Shown one piece after another: positions 8,828 through 17,274 of a stretch of DNA of 48,819 nt. Each line of letters begins with the position of its first letter. Positions within the stretch are counted from its first letter, which is position 1. The notes under the pieces were generated by a model. That model was given only the letters and a program-made list of their open reading frames with translations. It was not told the origin of the DNA and made no database searches. Origin of the DNA: Methanolobus sp. (GTDB lineage Archaea > Halobacteriota > Methanosarcinia > Methanosarcinales > Methanosarcinaceae); contig NZ_JADQBZ010000004.1 of the NCBI RefSeq assembly GCF_016278365.1, positions 237,723 through 286,541 of the forward strand, read 5' to 3'. The translations under genes and the position numbers were made by a program.

Positions 8828-10030
8828 TTAGTGTTCTATTTTTTCGATATCGTAAGGTTTCGATGCACCTTCAGGTATCTTCTCCACAAGTTCCAGGTAT
8901 TCTCTCTCCTGCATAAGACAGGTGTTGCGCTGCCCTCTGAAAGCCTTATCTTTGCGTATGCTTTCCCATATATCCTTCATGCTGTCCCTGCTGATGTTTC
9001 CATAACTGAAGGGAATGTAGGGGCAGGGCTTGACAGCACCATTCACGCACACATGGAGCCACCTTTGGCCAGCCATGCAACCAAGCATCTTTCCCTCGAA
9101 ATACGAGTTTGAAAAAAGGCGAGGTCCTTTCCCTGCAGAATTGACGCGATGGTACATATCAAGGACAATTCTCCTGTCATCTTCCGTTATTATGGAATCA
9201 CCTTTCTTTTTAGGGACTGATTCCCAAAGTGAAAACTCGTGCACACCGATCTGCCTTGCCAGTTCGTACATGGCAGGCAGTTCTCCTATGTTCTTCGGGG
9301 AAACGTGAGTTGCCATCGTGACAAGCAAACCGGCTTCAAGTCCCATTTTCATTGCGCCGGTAGCAATCTCAAAAGCTCCTTCAAGGCGACGTACGGCATC
9401 ATGCTTTGCAGGATTGGTGGAATACAGGCTTACAAGCAGGGTATGCAGTCCTGCTTCCTTGAGCCGCCGTGCGTTCTCAGGCGTCATCTCGGTTCCGGGG
9501 GTGTACATATTGACTATGGCGCGTTCCTTGTCGACATACTCTATGAGTTCGTATATCTCCTCCCGCATCATGGGATCGCCCTCGGTGAATACTATGACCA
9601 CTGCTCCCATGTCAAGCACTAAGTCGATGGCGCGCTTGATCGTATTTATATCAAGATCCCCTTCTCCTCCGCTTACAACACAGTGTTCGCAGTTGCATTT
9701 GCATTGGCGGGTAATTTCAAAAGAAACCGTTTCCGGAATGTACCTTCCAAGAGCTATCTGGGTTTCAGCCATAAGGAGTCTCTTGAATGGCTTACTCGGT
9801 ATGGGCGGAAGCCATGTGGAAGCCACAACATAGTCTTTTGTAACAAAAGCCGGCCTCTCTTCTTTGAGTCTTTCGTTGATCCTGCTTAGAAAAGGAGTGC
9901 ATGCTTTGTGCAAGCCTCCGGTTGCCTTCAACTGGATGAAATCGTCTTTTTTATCCATCCTGATGGAAAGTCCCGGTATTGAGAGTAACGTGATCTTCTC
10001 GTCCTGTGAGTCTACATGATCCGGTTTCAT
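8828..10030 (-). CDS. Radical SAM protein with SPASM-like C-terminal cysteines
   Basis: About 400 residues from the ATG at 10030, chosen because GAAGGAG lies eight bases upstream; longer starts exist at 10048 and 10072. The radical SAM cluster motif CxxxCxxC is seen as CKCNCEHC near residue 120, followed by a TIM-barrel-like segment with FTEGDPMMREE. A C-terminal cysteine-rich part (GCMAG, HVCVNG, KPCPY and NTCLMQ) resembles an auxiliary Fe-S (SPASM/twitch) domain. Such enzymes usually modify peptides or small cofactors; the substrate cannot be read from the sequence. The first 80 bases overlap the end of the KaiC-family gene in another frame, so the two are translationally linked. Confidence 0.85.
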   Translation of the reverse strand: MKPDHVDSQDEKITLLSIPGLSIRMDKKDDFIQLKATGGLHKACTPFLSRINERLKEERPAFVTKDYVVASTWLPPIPSKPFKRLLMAETQIALGRYIPETVSFEITRQCKCNCEHCVVSGGEGDLDINTIKRAIDLVLDMGAVVIVFTEGDPMMREEIYELIEYVDKERAIVNMYTPGTEMTPENARRLKEAGLHTLLVSLYSTNPAKHDAVRRLEGAFEIATGAMKMGLEAGLLVTMATHVSPKNIGELPAMYELARQIGVHEFSLWESVPKKKGDSIITEDDRRIVLDMYHRVNSAGKGPRLFSNSYFEGKMLGCMAGQRWLHVCVNGAVKPCPYIPFSYGNISRDSMKDIWESIRKDKAFRGQRNTCLMQEREYLELVEKIPEGASKPYDIEKIEH

Positions 10031-10814
10031 CTGGTTTTCTCCTTCCATTGAGTGTCTCCGTGGAGAAAACATCCGCTTCCTTACCTATGACGGACTGTGT
10101 TGGGTAGACAACGATCCCGTGATCGGTCATAACATAAGGACGCAACACCTCATCGTGTTTGGTGCCTCGCATCTTCAGTATCTCTATAGACCTGATCCTT
10201 TCTCCGCCAATCCTCAATACCTTAAGGCAAATAACTCCTTCGGCAAGATATTCCTCTACGCTGAAATGGTCCGGGTCATTATTGAGTTCGCTTGTTATCA
10301 GGGTGGTACAATCAAAGTTTTCGATGTTCTTAATGAATTCAAGGATGATGTACCTGACATTGACCGGGTCAGGGGTTATCTTGAGGGATGTCATAGAATC
10401 AATGAACAGACGTTTGGCGCCAATTTCCTGTACACTGGCGTATATTTGCCGCAGAACAGCCTCAATAGTAGTCGTATCCGTCTCAGTACCTGATTCAGTA
10501 TCCTGGTTCTTCTTGATGTACCTTTCATAAGCAATGGGATCTACCCTGATTATACGTAACTTGTCTTCTTTTGCAAGCCTCTCAAGATCCCAGCCGTGTC
10601 TCCACATATTGCGCATGATGCGTGCAGGTGCTTCCTCAAAAGTGATGTAAACACCTGTCTCTCCATATCGTGTGATACCTTCATACAGGTACTGTGCTCC
10701 GAAAGTTGACTTTCCGGCACCGGGTCCTCCTATGAGAAGGATTACATCATTTTCTATGAAGCCACCTTCTACAAGCTGGTCAAATCCGGGTATTCCAGTA
10801 GGTATGCGAGCCAT
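9951..10814 (-). CDS. KaiC/RAD55-family ATPase, single domain
   Basis: 287 residues from the ATG at 10814, chosen because GAGG lies six bases upstream; a start nine codons earlier at 10841 is possible. Residues 1-15 (ARIPTGIPGFDQL) are typical of the KaiC family. Walker A is GGPGAGKST near residue 30, and a Walker B-like strand (KRLFIDSMTSL) lies near residue 143. These proteins are RecA-fold ATPases used in signalling and regulation in archaea; the partner is unknown. About 27 C-terminal residues are encoded inside the overlap with the downstream radical SAM gene and look unconserved. The operon arrangement suggests a shared function with that enzyme. Confidence 0.88.
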   Translation of the reverse strand: MARIPTGIPGFDQLVEGGFIENDVILLIGGPGAGKSTFGAQYLYEGITRYGETGVYITFEEAPARIMRNMWRHGWDLERLAKEDKLRIIRVDPIAYERYIKKNQDTESGTETDTTTIEAVLRQIYASVQEIGAKRLFIDSMTSLKITPDPVNVRYIILEFIKNIENFDCTTLITSELNNDPDHFSVEEYLAEGVICLKVLRIGGERIRSIEILKMRGTKHDEVLRPYVMTDHGIVVYPTQSVIGKEADVFSTETLNGRRKPDETGSCRLTGREDHVTLNTGTFHQDG

Positions 10815-10930
10815 CCAAAACCTCAATCCAAAGTTGCACAATTGCAGACTTATTATATTTACGGCTCTTATATAATATAACTTATTCCTTCTAAGTGTAA
10901 GAATAATGCCTGAAGGCGTAGATCAAAATT

Positions 10931-10964
10931 AAAAAAAGATGGGGTCAGATTCACATCTGGCCCA
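10931..10964 (-). terminator. Terminator of the rpl10e-aif2b operon
   Basis: GGGTCAGAT (10942-10950) pairs with ATCTGGCCC (10955-10963), a 9-bp stem with one G-T pair and a TCAC loop. On the minus strand it is followed by CATCTTTTTTTAATTTT. It begins about ten bases after the aIF2-beta stop codon. Confidence 0.85.
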
Positions 10965-10972
10965 TGTGGATA

Positions 10973-11581
10973 TCATATCTTCTCTGCGAATGCCAGAGTA
11001 CCACTGAGGCGTTTTACTTTTATCTTCACTGCCTGGCCCTTTGCAGCGCCAGGTACAAAGATGGTATATTTGTCCACTTTGGCAATGCCGTCTCCTTTGG
11101 AGCCGACTGCATCTATATGGACTTCATATTCCTTTCCTTCCTCAATGGCATCCTGCTTCACAGGTGCAGTGCTGCGTCTCTTCTTCACAGGCCTGTGAGC
11201 TCCACATGCAGAACATTTCAACACGAGAACTCTTTCCATCTTGGTGAGCTGTGTGTCCGGCCTTGAACATTCGGAGCACATGACGAACTCTTCCACATAG
11301 GCTTCTATATTGGATCGGATCTGGTCCTTTGAGAACCGACCCTGGAAAATAGCCCTCATACCTTCTATTTTGCCTGCAGTTCCCATTTCACGTGTGAGAT
11401 ACTTCATCACGTGATCCGGTTCCCTGTTCAGTATGTCCGCTATGTTGAGGAAGTTGTCCAAGATAGTGGTCTTGCCCTCCATCATTATCTTGGGTTCGGG
11501 GATCACGAAACGGATGTCCGTGGTCTCCTTGTCAGGTAGGTTCTCTATTGCACGGTCCAAAAGCGCTTCGTAATCTTTCAT
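10973..11581 (-). CDS. eif2b: Translation initiation factor aIF2 subunit beta with C-terminal TRAM domain
   Basis: 202 residues from the ATG at 11581, supported by GGGAGTGAT just upstream. Residues 1-140 are the standard aIF2-beta: the [18 protein letters not shown] region, the [16 protein letters not shown] core, and a C-terminal zinc ribbon with CSEC and CSAC. aIF2 delivers initiator Met-tRNA to the small ribosomal subunit. Residues about 144-202 are an extra TRAM domain ([22 protein letters not shown]), a small beta-barrel RNA-binding fold. Most aIF2-beta proteins stop near 135-140 residues. I recall similar long forms in Methanosarcina relatives, so this is probably a lineage trait. It lies directly downstream of rpl10e. 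Confidence 0.95.
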   Translation of the reverse strand: MKDYEALLDRAIENLPDKETTDIRFVIPEPKIMMEGKTTILDNFLNIADILNREPDHVMKYLTREMGTAGKIEGMRAIFQGRFSKDQIRSNIEAYVEEFVMCSECSRPDTQLTKMERVLVLKCSACGAHRPVKKRRSTAPVKQDAIEEGKEYEVHIDAVGSKGDGIAKVDKYTIFVPGAAKGQAVKIKVKRLSGTLAFAEKI

Positions 11582-11604
11582 ATCATCACTCCCTAAGTCC
11601 ACAC

Positions 11605-12123
11605 TTACTGTACAAGCTCCAGTCCCTGATCAATAGTGATCCTGACCGGAGTAGGCAACTTGTGCCCGGCCTTTCTAAGTGCATCCTTTGCTGTTGCAAA
11701 GTTCTCTTTGTTAACTGAGATCGTGAATATCTTCTGGCCTGCGGAAACTCTTGCCGCCGTACTTACATTCTTACCATAGGCACCACGCATACCACTGGAT
11801 ACACGGTCTGCACCTGCTCCGGTTGCCTGCTTGTTCTCTCTGAGCACTTCATGAGGATAAACTCTCAGTTTGAGGTGGAAGCCTGTACGTCCTGCTGCAG
11901 AAGTTATGGCCCTGTTAGCAGTGATACGCGCGGCCTCAAGTGCAGTGTGGCGTATCTGGCATCTTTCATCGACTACCAGTGAAAGCTTTATCGGGAACTC
12001 AGAATTCTTGTTACCCATATCGTAGTGAATGACCTGGCTTCCAGGCACACCACCCATGTATTTTCTTCTTGTGAATGAACGCTGTCTTACGTTCCTGTAC
12101 ATACTTGCTGGTTTTCTTACCAT
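11605..12123 (-). CDS. rpl10e: Large-subunit ribosomal protein L10e (uL16 family)
   Basis: 172 residues, the expected size. The N-terminus [20 protein letters not shown] and the conserved segments [20 protein letters not shown] and [13 protein letters not shown] are characteristic of L10e/uL16. This protein sits near the A-site/P-site tRNA elbow region of the 50S subunit and is essential. It is the first gene of a two-gene unit with aIF2-beta, which starts 23 bases downstream, and a shared terminator follows at 10931-10964. A palindromic TATA-like stretch (GACTTTATAAGTC near 12284) in the upstream region may be part of its promoter. Confidence 0.97.
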   Translation of the reverse strand: MVRKPASMYRNVRQRSFTRRKYMGGVPGSQVIHYDMGNKNSEFPIKLSLVVDERCQIRHTALEAARITANRAITSAAGRTGFHLKLRVYPHEVLRENKQATGAGADRVSSGMRGAYGKNVSTAARVSAGQKIFTISVNKENFATAKDALRKAGHKLPTPVRITIDQGLELVQ

Positions 12124-12334
12124 GAGTTTAAGTCTCCTTGGATCGATTATAGGGATAAAGTCACTATCAATTTTAGTTTTTAGTCCGTTCTTAATTGATA
12201 TGTCCGTATATGAATTTGTTGATATCGTTAAATATCAGTTGGATACGATTTCATCTGGATGGTTCATCCCCTATTACTTAGGACTTTATAAGTCTTATTG
12301 TCTTAAAACTATATCTTCGTATCACTCTTTTAGT

Positions 12335-13414
12335 TTATATGTGTGATCGTGCCTGTTCTTGCTGCAGGTATGAAGCAAGCAAACCATAACAGCCAGAGAG
12401 CATCATATTCCCGAAAGGTGTTGCAAAATGTAGTTTCTCCCATAGTCTCCTGTCCTTGTTATCCGGGTGCATGTTCTTCAGTATATTAAGCCTGGGACCT
12501 GTTATCATTACTGATCTTATGGCATCAAAACCATCAGTTTCCTTTACATAGCAACCGTGCCCGCCTTCATTGAACACATCATCGAATGAGAGCCTGCCAT
12601 CCGCAAAAAGAATTATCTGCTCCTGTAACTTCTCTCCGGTAAGGCTGGATGTGTGATGTTCGTAGAGCGCCCTGACCCTGTCATCTTTAACAATGGCTGC
12701 AAGTGTATGCCCATTGCCTATGTTCACGACAAGGGACGGCTGCATCGCCGCAGGGTCGAACAGAGCCCCAAAGATTGCAGCAGGCCCGGTATCCATGAAA
12801 ACCACTCCTTTTTCTCCCAGGGTATGCGCTGCAGATCTCATGCGAGTGAGATCCGCAGGGATAGTACCTTGACTATATGCAAATCTCTTTGCCTCTCCTC
12901 CTTCGCTGATAATCCTTTCGAATATCCTGAACCTGTAAACACGATTGCTCAGGTCAGGTGAATTTCCATGATCCTGGACTGCAACAGCGACCATATCAGG
13001 CATTTTCACCCCAAAACCGGCCAATGCATTTCCAATAGCCTGCATGTCGACATCCTGCAGGACTATTTCCTCAAGTGTTCCCGGGTTTATTTCATCATCC
13101 CTGATTATCCTTATTCCAATTTCCTTTACTTTTTCAAGGTCATCATTGATAGTAAGTGCGGCATCCGGGGTGGCATATACCTCAAGTCCCTGCTTTATAT
13201 GCTGCTTTATTGCCTTTGTTGAAGGTCCGCCTCCCATCAGGCTGCCTTTAAGCAAGATACCTTTTTTCCTTGATTGTGCAGCATGTATCCTCCCGGCAAT
13301 TACCACGGTAGGTGACGGCATTATCATTAAAAGGCTGTTCTCAACTTCCTTCTCCGTATCATACAGGATTATGTCCTGGGTACCTGCACCTATATCGATT
13401 GCCAGTATTTTCAT
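12335..13414 (-). CDS. DUF1786 (ASKHA-like) protein
   Basis: 359 residues from the ATG at 13414 (MKILAIDIGAGTQDI), which fits the sugar kinase/actin-like phosphate-1 motif; the frame extends upstream to 13501, but that part would run into the divergent moaB gene. Other ASKHA-like features are a central VVFMDTGPAA segment and LVVNIGNGHTLA near residue 240. The family is widespread in methanogens and is sometimes annotated as pyruvate formate-lyase activating enzyme-related; no activity is established as far as I know. A cofactor or metabolite kinase-like role is only an inference. The start lies about 46 bases from the divergent moaB-type gene. Confidence 0.8.
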   Translation of the reverse strand: MKILAIDIGAGTQDIILYDTEKEVENSLLMIMPSPTVVIAGRIHAAQSRKKGILLKGSLMGGGPSTKAIKQHIKQGLEVYATPDAALTINDDLEKVKEIGIRIIRDDEINPGTLEEIVLQDVDMQAIGNALAGFGVKMPDMVAVAVQDHGNSPDLSNRVYRFRIFERIISEGGEAKRFAYSQGTIPADLTRMRSAAHTLGEKGVVFMDTGPAAIFGALFDPAAMQPSLVVNIGNGHTLAAIVKDDRVRALYEHHTSSLTGEKLQEQIILFADGRLSFDDVFNEGGHGCYVKETDGFDAIRSVMITGPRLNILKNMHPDNKDRRLWEKLHFATPFGNMMLSGCYGLLASYLQQEQARSHI

Positions 13415-13460
13415 GGTTTCATCGAGTTGTTCATATACCTGGGTGCGTATAAAAGTTGGC

Positions 13461-14000
13461 ATGAATAATCCTGCAGTTAAGGAGCACCACAAAGGGAGCA
13501 ACGGTCCTTACAATTTTGCCATTATTACGATATCAAGTTCCAGATTTGAAAAACACGGCTCTGTAGCCTCTCCGCATGAAGCAGATGATAGTTCCGGCCA
13601 GGTCATGGAAACCCTCATTCTCCGGTCAGGTCACAGGATATCCCACTATCGGCTTGTGGACGATGACCCGGAATCTATTGCCGGCGCAGTTCTTGATGCT
13701 GTAGGCTCGAAGGCCGACATAGTTATAACAAGTGGTGGTACCGGGCTTACCTCAAGAGATGTGACCATCGAGTCCGTTGTGCCCATGTTCAGCAAGCAGA
13801 TGCAGGGTTTCGGAGAGCTTTTCAGGTATAAGAGCATTGACCAAATAGGTACTTCTGTTATACTCACCCGTGCATCGGCAGGCGTCATCTCAGGCAAGGC
13901 TGTCTTTTGCCTGCCTGGTTCACCGGCCGCTGTGGAGCTAGCTATTGGTGGCATAATAATTCCCGAAGCGGGACATATAATGAAACATGTACGTGAGTAA
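13461..14000 (+). CDS. moaB: MoaB/MogA-family molybdopterin-binding protein
   Basis: 179 residues from the ATG at 13461; the frame is open further upstream, but that stretch is antisense to the DUF1786 gene. Family motifs are the N-terminal FAIITISSSRFEKHGS, the molybdopterin-binding VITSGGTGLTSRDVTIE near residue 90, and the C-terminal FCLPGSPAAVELAI. MoaB/MogA proteins adenylate molybdopterin before Mo or W insertion, which methanogens need for formylmethanofuran dehydrogenase. A TATA-like sequence (GTATAAAAG) lies only about ten bases before the ATG, so the true promoter is uncertain. moeA and moaD lie 4-6 kb away on the other strand. Confidence 0.9.
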   Translation: MNNPAVKEHHKGSNGPYNFAIITISSSRFEKHGSVASPHEADDSSGQVMETLILRSGHRISHYRLVDDDPESIAGAVLDAVGSKADIVITSGGTGLTSRDVTIESVVPMFSKQMQGFGELFRYKSIDQIGTSVILTRASAGVISGKAVFCLPGSPAAVELAIGGIIIPEAGHIMKHVRE

Positions 14001-14177
14001 AGAAAAAAGTTTTATATTGTTTGTTATATGTATACCAGAGTAAGTATTGTAAATATAGGCCGATAATTATATATTGCATCTCTTAACAAAAGATATGCAC
14101 TGCACTTCATTGTGAATCCGAAAAGAGTACAGATATGCCAGAAACATTCGCTACATTGTCTCTGTGATGGAGAAAGT

Positions 14178-14885
14178 ATGCCCGGTTATTCGCTAGGTAT
14201 CAAGGAACTGGATGATTGTTTAGGTAGCATCCGGGAAGGCACTAATCTTATGATGATAGGTCCTCCTATGAGCCGGAAGGATGAGCTGCTGGATGCTATC
14301 CTGGCCCACAATCTCGGCCCTGACAACGGGGTGATAATCGTTTCCACCAGAGAGCCCGGAGAGAGGATACTTGAATGGTTCACAGGCCATGATATTGACC
14401 TGTCAGAAGCTAATATCGGTGTAGTTGACTGTGTCACAAAAACTCTTGGAATGGGTGCATCTGACACTGCCAGGATAAAGCGGGCCTCAAGCCCCGTGGA
14501 CCTGACTGGCATTGGTGTGAAGATCAGCCAGTTCTTCGAGGACTTCTTTGTAAAAAAAAATCTGGGGAAGATCAGGCTTTCTATTAATTCCCTTTCAACA
14601 ATACTGATGTACTCCAACCTTCAGACCGTTTTCAGGTTCCTGCACGTTTTTACCGGCCGTGTGAAAGCTGCAAATGGTTTCGGGTTGTATGTAGTGGAAG
14701 ATGAAATGCATGATGCACAGACCATAGCAACCTTAAAGCAACTCTTCGATGGATTGATCGAGATCAAGGGCATCGGGGATTCTTATGCTATGAGGGTTGT
14801 TGGCATGACATCAAAGCCAACTCCCTGGTTCGAGTATGATATTTCAGGGACCGAAATAATTCTGAATAAGCCGAAAAAGCCTTAG
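14178..14885 (+). CDS. KaiC-like protein with degenerate P-loop
   Basis: 235 residues from the ATG at 14178, chosen because GGAG lies six bases upstream and the N-terminus MPGYSLGIKELDDCLG matches the KaiC/GvpD/RAD55 family start; the frame extends to 14112. The P-loop position reads GPPMSRKDEL: the glycine before the Lys is replaced and the Ser/Thr after the Lys is missing, so classical ATP binding is doubtful. The fold otherwise looks complete, with IIVSTREPGERI, a central helix region and a C-terminal VVGMTSKPTPWFEYDI. It may be a non-catalytic regulatory partner of a true KaiC-type ATPase. It stands alone between the moaB and yhbY genes and is followed by a terminator. Confidence 0.8.
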   Translation: MPGYSLGIKELDDCLGSIREGTNLMMIGPPMSRKDELLDAILAHNLGPDNGVIIVSTREPGERILEWFTGHDIDLSEANIGVVDCVTKTLGMGASDTARIKRASSPVDLTGIGVKISQFFEDFFVKKNLGKIRLSINSLSTILMYSNLQTVFRFLHVFTGRVKAANGFGLYVVEDEMHDAQTIATLKQLFDGLIEIKGIGDSYAMRVVGMTSKPTPWFEYDISGTEIILNKPKKP

Positions 14886-14928
14886 GGTCCGGCAGATTAC
14901 TTCAAATAGACGGAAGGGTATTTTCAGC

Positions 14929-14978
14929 CATATGTCCATGGCAAACATTTAGTGCAGTTTCACCGGACATATGTTTTT
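14929..14978 (+). terminator. Hairpin terminator after the KaiC-like gene
   Basis: CATATGTCC (14929-14937) and GGACATATG (14965-14973) form a perfect 9-bp stem around a 27-nt loop, followed directly by TTTTT. It lies 44 bases after the KaiC-like stop codon. Confidence 0.65.
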
Positions 14979-15026
14979 CATTAAAATCAATCATAAAATA
15001 CAATCATTATTATGTAGGTGTATCAC

Positions 15027-15287
15027 ATGGAAAAAGACAAATTATACAAGCTTAAGGCGGAAGCTTCAAGCATAAAACCAATCCTTAATATTGGCAAGAA
15101 TGGTATCACAGACGCTGTAGTTGAAGAGATTAAAAAACAGGTCAAAGCATATCGCCTGGTGAAGATAAAAATGTTAAAGACCACTCCTGAGGGTGAGGAT
15201 GTTAAAGAAGCTGCGCAAAAGCTGGCTGAAGTTACAGGCACAACCCTGATAGAAGTGCGCGGCAGTACTGTGGTTCTCTATAGGTGA
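15027..15287 (+). CDS. YhbY/CRM-domain RNA-binding protein
   Basis: 86 residues from the ATG at 15027, supported by AGGTG upstream; a GTG three codons earlier (15018) is less likely. The whole protein is one CRS1-YhbY (CRM) domain: KLKAEASSIKPILNIGKNGI is the conserved first helix and GxxG-like loop, and the C-terminus is TLIEVRGSTVVLYR. Bacterial YhbY binds pre-50S ribosomal particles, and archaeal members are assumed to act in ribosome assembly or RNA binding. It ends two bases before the stop of the convergent DUF190 gene. Confidence 0.92.
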   Translation: MEKDKLYKLKAEASSIKPILNIGKNGITDAVVEEIKKQVKAYRLVKIKMLKTTPEGEDVKEAAQKLAEVTGTTLIEVRGSTVVLYR

Positions 15288-15289
15288 TT

Positions 15290-15640
15290 CTACTCTGCTG
15301 ACGGATCTTCGGATATCCCTGTGAATCTCTCACCGGAAACTATCTCGATGTCCCCGATAATGATCAGTTTTCCGGGCAGGATCTTTTTAAGTTCCGGGAT
15401 AATTCTCCTTATGTTCTCTTCCCTGTCAACTGCCTGGATGATCACGGGCAGGTCCGTACCAAGCCGAAGCACGCTTGCAGTATGTATCTTGTCATGGACT
15501 CCGTATCCTTCAATACAATGATGTGCTGTAGCCCCTGCGATACCTCCTTCTTTTAAGAACTCAAGCACTGAGTGGTGCGCACTCTTACCGTTGTACATGT
15601 CACCTTCACTGAGGTATATCCTGAGTATCAATGCCCGCAT
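15290..15640 (-). CDS. DUF190 protein, often linked with fluoride channels
   Basis: 116 residues covering a complete DUF190 domain, a PII-like ferredoxin fold. Typical features are the N-terminal LRIYLSEGDMYNGKSAHHSVLEFL, the GGIAGATAHHCIEGYG segment, and the central DLPVIIQAVDREENI. Family members are frequently encoded next to CrcB/Fluc fluoride channels. Here the fused Fluc gene lies about 1.6 kb away on the same strand, separated by two plus-strand genes. A small-ligand sensor role is likely, but the ligand is unknown. A GGAGGA ribosome binding site is visible upstream. Confidence 0.88.
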   Translation of the reverse strand: MRALILRIYLSEGDMYNGKSAHHSVLEFLKEGGIAGATAHHCIEGYGVHDKIHTASVLRLGTDLPVIIQAVDREENIRRIIPELKKILPGKLIIIGDIEIVSGERFTGISEDPSAE

Positions 15641-15696
15641 GTTCTTCCTCCTGTATCCTGGTAAGATATATAATCTTAAGATAACAATATTCTCCC

Positions 15697-16164
15697 ATGG
15701 GCAAAAGTAAATTTCCAGTAGTTCTTCTTGGATCTCTTGTGCTTCTTATCCTTGCAGGGGGTATCTATCTGGGGATGGTCCATTTGAAAGATCAAAATCC
15801 CGCTGGATTGAATGTGAGTTCTTCCGGGGCAGTGAACCTGGTGGAGAATTATCCTGCAGCAGTTGCCTATATGTCTGATAATTTCAGGGTCTCCAGCTGG
15901 AGGGAGACAAAGACTACGCTTATTCAGAGGGCTGAGTTCTTAAATAGCACTCCGGAAGATCTCGACAGTAGTGCAGTAAACGGTGACCAGGTCTGGAAGG
16001 TCGAGATCATGGAGCGTACTTGTGCATGTCCGGCGCCAAATGAACTCTACGTAGTTGAAGGCTATGTTGATGCCAGTACGGGGAATATCCTCCATGTTAA
16101 AACGATGACAGCTCCGGAGAAGAACTATGAAAAAGAAACCTGTGCTTCAACAGCCTGTCATTAA
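15697..16164 (+). CDS. Membrane-anchored extracellular protein paired with the thioredoxin-CcdA fusion
   Basis: 155 residues. An N-terminal transmembrane helix (about 7-27, VVLLGSLVLLILAGGIYLGM) is followed by an extracellular domain. A PepSY-like hint is seen in the pattern VWKVEIMERTCACPAPN...LYVVEGYVDASTGNIL. A Cys-Ala-Cys and two C-terminal cysteines (CASTACH) suggest a redox or metal-linked role. A TATA box (ATATATAA, 15664-15671) lies about 30 bases before the ATG, so the transcript is nearly leaderless. The last 38 bases overlap the start of the thioredoxin-CcdA gene in another frame, which indicates tight coupling. It may be a substrate or partner of that electron-transfer protein. 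Family not recognised with certainty. Confidence 0.75.
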   Translation: MGKSKFPVVLLGSLVLLILAGGIYLGMVHLKDQNPAGLNVSSSGAVNLVENYPAAVAYMSDNFRVSSWRETKTTLIQRAEFLNSTPEDLDSSAVNGDQVWKVEIMERTCACPAPNELYVVEGYVDASTGNILHVKTMTAPEKNYEKETCASTACH

Positions 16165-17242
16165 CCTTCTTTTACTGGTCCTATGCACATTTTTCCTTGT
16201 ACAGGTCCCGGCAGTTACAGCCACCCCTGATGAAGTGCAGGTGGAATACTTCTCTGATCCTGCATGTATCAAATGTACAAAGGCAGCTCCGGTGATCGAA
16301 GATGTTGCAGGCCGATACGAGCACGTCAATTTCACCAATTATGATATACGCTCCTCTTTCACATATGCACAGCACTATGGGATAACCCTTGTACCGGCTG
16401 TTGTCATAAATAAAAGCGTGGTAATATCTTACGAAGACTACAACGGTGACATTGCATTACTTGAGAACCTGCTGATTGAAGGCATAGAGAATCCTCCTGC
16501 AGCTGAGAGCCCGGAAGTGTTCTGGAAAAGTGATCCGTTTCAAAATGAAGGCCTGATTCTGGGGAAGTCTCATCTGCTTGTTTTTATCGCAGGTCTGCTT
16601 GCGGGCTTTAACCCCTGCCTTCTGGCAGTCATGGCTTTCCTGTCATCAGCGATCATATCTTCCAACGGGACCCGCAGGGACATGCTTACTTTGGTTTGCG
16701 GTTTTTGTACAGGTATCTTTGTGACATATATGGTAGTGGGGATAGGGATACTCAATACCATCAACTCCTTCCCGGATATACAGGAAACCATCACAATGCT
16801 AATGGTCGTGCTCATTTTCGCTCTGGGTATATGGCACCTCTATGATGCCTTTTACATGAAGGTGCACCAAAAAGGAACATTCAGGACCCCTCGCTTTTTT
16901 ATAAGGTTCATGGGGGAGATAAAAGGCAGGAACATCCTTATGCTTTCGTTCATCGCAGGCGGCTTATTCTCACTGATAAAAGCTCCCTGTGTCGGGGCAG
17001 TGTACCTTGCCATACTTGATATGCTTATCTCAGGTAACGACCCTTTGGGGAGTGCTGTCTATCTTGGGATCTATAATTTTGGCGTAGTTCTGCCCATACT
17101 CTTGCTGGGGGGTATGCTTGCCTTCGGGCTGAATCCTGAAAAGGTCTCGGACTTCAAGGAAAGAAGGCGTGTTGAGATACGGCTGATAACAGGAATGACG
17201 CTTATCCTGTTGGCTGTACTGCTGCAATTGAAAGTGATCTGA
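16127..17242 (+). CDS. Thioredoxin-like domain fused to CcdA/DsbD-type membrane electron transporter
   Basis: 371 residues. A signal or membrane segment (about 9-30) precedes a thioredoxin-like domain with the active-site motif CIKC at residues 47-50 in FSDPACIKCTKAAP and a cis-Pro region (TLVPAVVI). From about residue 145 six hydrophobic segments form a CcdA/DsbD beta-like module, with the two expected membrane cysteines in GFNPCLLAV and KAPCVGAVY. Such proteins carry reducing equivalents from cytoplasmic thioredoxin across the membrane to reduce extracellular disulfides. In this arrangement the attached thioredoxin domain would be the external acceptor. The gene overlaps its upstream neighbour and ends 32 bases before the convergent Fluc gene. 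Confidence 0.88.
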   Translation: MKKKPVLQQPVINLLLLVLCTFFLVQVPAVTATPDEVQVEYFSDPACIKCTKAAPVIEDVAGRYEHVNFTNYDIRSSFTYAQHYGITLVPAVVINKSVVISYEDYNGDIALLENLLIEGIENPPAAESPEVFWKSDPFQNEGLILGKSHLLVFIAGLLAGFNPCLLAVMAFLSSAIISSNGTRRDMLTLVCGFCTGIFVTYMVVGIGILNTINSFPDIQETITMLMVVLIFALGIWHLYDAFYMKVHQKGTFRTPRFFIRFMGEIKGRNILMLSFIAGGLFSLIKAPCVGAVYLAILDMLISGNDPLGSAVYLGIYNFGVVLPILLLGGMLAFGLNPEKVSDFKERRRVEIRLITGMTLILLAVLLQLKVI

Positions 17243-17274
17243 TATACTCATTATTGTGTTGTGGCAGGCACTCA

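Noticed and set aside
13044-13460. Upstream extension of the moaB frame adding about 139 residues
   Set aside because: It is antisense to the conserved DUF1786 gene, and MoaB homologues start near 13461.
15641-15696. Fluoride riboswitch expected near the DUF190/Fluc genes
   Set aside because: The 56-base divergent spacer holds only a ribosome binding site and a TATA box; no riboswitch-like fold is visible here or before moaD.
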